From: Bdellovibrio sp.
Lineage (GTDB): Bacteria > Bdellovibrionota > Bdellovibrionia > Bdellovibrionales > Bdellovibrionaceae
Direction of reading: 5' to 3'
NCBI GenBank assembly: GCA_019104905.1
Contig: JAHRXB010000025.1
Location: forward strand, 1-30,441
DNA length: 30,441 bases
A program made the position numbers and the translations under genes. Shown piece after piece: positions 29,726 through 30,441 of the stretch. The notes under the pieces were generated by a model that was given only the letters and a program-made list of their open reading frames with translations, ran no database searches and had not been told where the DNA came from. Numbering within the stretch: position 1 is the stretch's first letter; each line of letters begins with the position of its first letter.

Positions 29726-30441
29726 ATGACAAAACAATTAAACAAAGCCGAGCTTGAGAAACAGAAAGTTCTAGCTTTCTTGGATGCTGAAGACTCTAAA
29801 GTTCCAGCAAATCCTGGCATTTTGAATGCTAAATCTGAAAAAGGTGATTTCGAAAACCTTTTCGAAGCTTCCATGAAAGAGCAAGACTTCAAAGTCGGCG
29901 ACGTTGTCACAGGAAAAGTAGTTGAAGTTCAATCTGACTACGTTCTTGTTGATATTAACTACAAGTCTGAAGGTTTGATCGCGATCAATGAATTCCGTAT
30001 CGTTGACGGTGTTCGCGAAGTAAAAGCTGGAGACACTGTAGAGGTTTTGATTGACCGTATCGAAAACGAAAACGGCATGATCGTTCTTTCTAAAGACAAA
30101 GCTGACATGCTTCGTGCATGGACTGATATCTCTAAAGCAGCTGAGAACGAAGAAGTTATCGAAGGTACTGTTGTTGCTAAAGTTAAAGGTGGCTTGAGCG
30201 TTGATATCGGCGTTAAAGCATTCTTGCCTGGATCTCAAATCGATCTACGCCCTGTTCGCAACATGGACGTTTACCTTGGTAAGAAATTTAAATTCAAAGT
30301 TATCAAGTTCAATAAGAAACGTGGCAACATCGTTCTTTCTCGCCGCGCTCTTCTTGAAGAAGAACGTGACAGTCTCCGTTCACAAACTTTGGACACTATG
30401 GCGGAAGGTTCTATCGTTACGGGTGTTGTTAAAAACATCAC
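29726..30441 (+). CDS. rpsA: 30S ribosomal protein S1 (partial, runs off the window)
   Basis: The first 238 codons are present. S1 binds mRNA and helps initiation. The protein begins with an unusual N-terminal extension of about 55 residues (MTKQLNKAELEKQKVLAFLD...), then the first S1 repeat (VGDVVTGKVVEVQSDYVLVD), a second (EEVIEGTVVAKVKGGLSVDI, followed by GVKAFLPGSQIDLRP) and the start of a third (EGSIVTGVVKNIT). KRGNIVLSRRALLEEER is typical of S1. The ATG at 29726 is preceded by a distant GGAGG (29706-29710). Codon choice is strongly biased, as in a highly expressed gene. It diverges from the 28175 gene; in many genomes it follows cmk directly. Confidence 0.95.
   Translation, partial: MTKQLNKAELEKQKVLAFLDAEDSKVPANPGILNAKSEKGDFENLFEASMKEQDFKVGDVVTGKVVEVQSDYVLVDINYKSEGLIAINEFRIVDGVREVKAGDTVEVLIDRIENENGMIVLSKDKADMLRAWTDISKAAENEEVIEGTVVAKVKGGLSVDIGVKAFLPGSQIDLRPVRNMDVYLGKKFKFKVIKFNKKRGNIVLSRRALLEEERDSLRSQTLDTMAEGSIVTGVVKNI

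Noticed and set aside
1..30441. CRISPR array, tRNA, prophage or transposase
   Set aside because: No regularly spaced direct repeats, cloverleaf, integrase or transposase motif was seen on either strand.

Overview
The window reads as chromosomal DNA of a predatory-bacterium-type Bdellovibrionota, most likely a Bdellovibrio species. This is inferred from a TIGR02147-family regulator paired with an exported protein, a very high share of exported proteins of unknown function (16 of 33 protein genes start with a clear signal peptide), mid-range GC with AGGAG-type ribosome binding sites, and a hisC-cmk-rpsA neighbourhood. I see no tRNA, rRNA, insertion sequence, phage gene or CRISPR array. The last gene, rpsA, runs off the right edge.

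Layout. 1-1614: a ribosome-hibernation-like protein fused to a cold-shock-like domain, then a convergent CBS/DUF2267 protein. 1807-6140: a TIGR02147 regulator with a coupled exported protein, then three more exported proteins of unknown function. 6154-6265: a large inverted repeat. 6327-8721: tmk-holB-tatD, with a near-consensus promoter at the holB stop that would make a leaderless tatD mRNA. 8849-12336: four exported proteins, including one with six tandem GYYDS repeats and one with a glycine zipper. 12451-15537: the glycolytic operon gap-pgk-tpiA. 15534-18541 (minus strand): asnS, an exported papain-fold-like protein and a small exported helical protein. 18895-20379: a small zinc-ribbon protein and threonine ammonia-lyase. 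20290-24673 (minus strand): a two-gene hydantoinase/oxoprolinase-like pair (hyuA-like, hyuB-like), an exported MsrA and a periplasmic solute-binding-like protein. 24770-30441: hisC and cmk, then four exported-protein genes (one plus, three minus), then rpsA.

How it fits together. Much of the window is housekeeping: central carbon metabolism, dTMP/CMP phosphorylation, the DNA polymerase clamp loader, Asn-tRNA charging and ribosomal protein S1. The rest is envelope or secreted protein of unknown role, as expected for a predator. No single block is clearly a new defence or mobile system. The most unusual items are: (i) two inverted repeats whose arm contains the ribosome binding site (9461-9499 and 21166-21238), (ii) long intergenic palindromes (6154-6265, 18621-18688 and a three-hairpin stretch between pgk and tpiA), (iii) the six-repeat exported protein, whose alternating linker lengths suggest a triplicated two-repeat unit, (iv) a divergent, shortened HyuA/HyuB pair, and (v) an exported protein resembling the alpha/alpha toroid fold of squalene cyclases.
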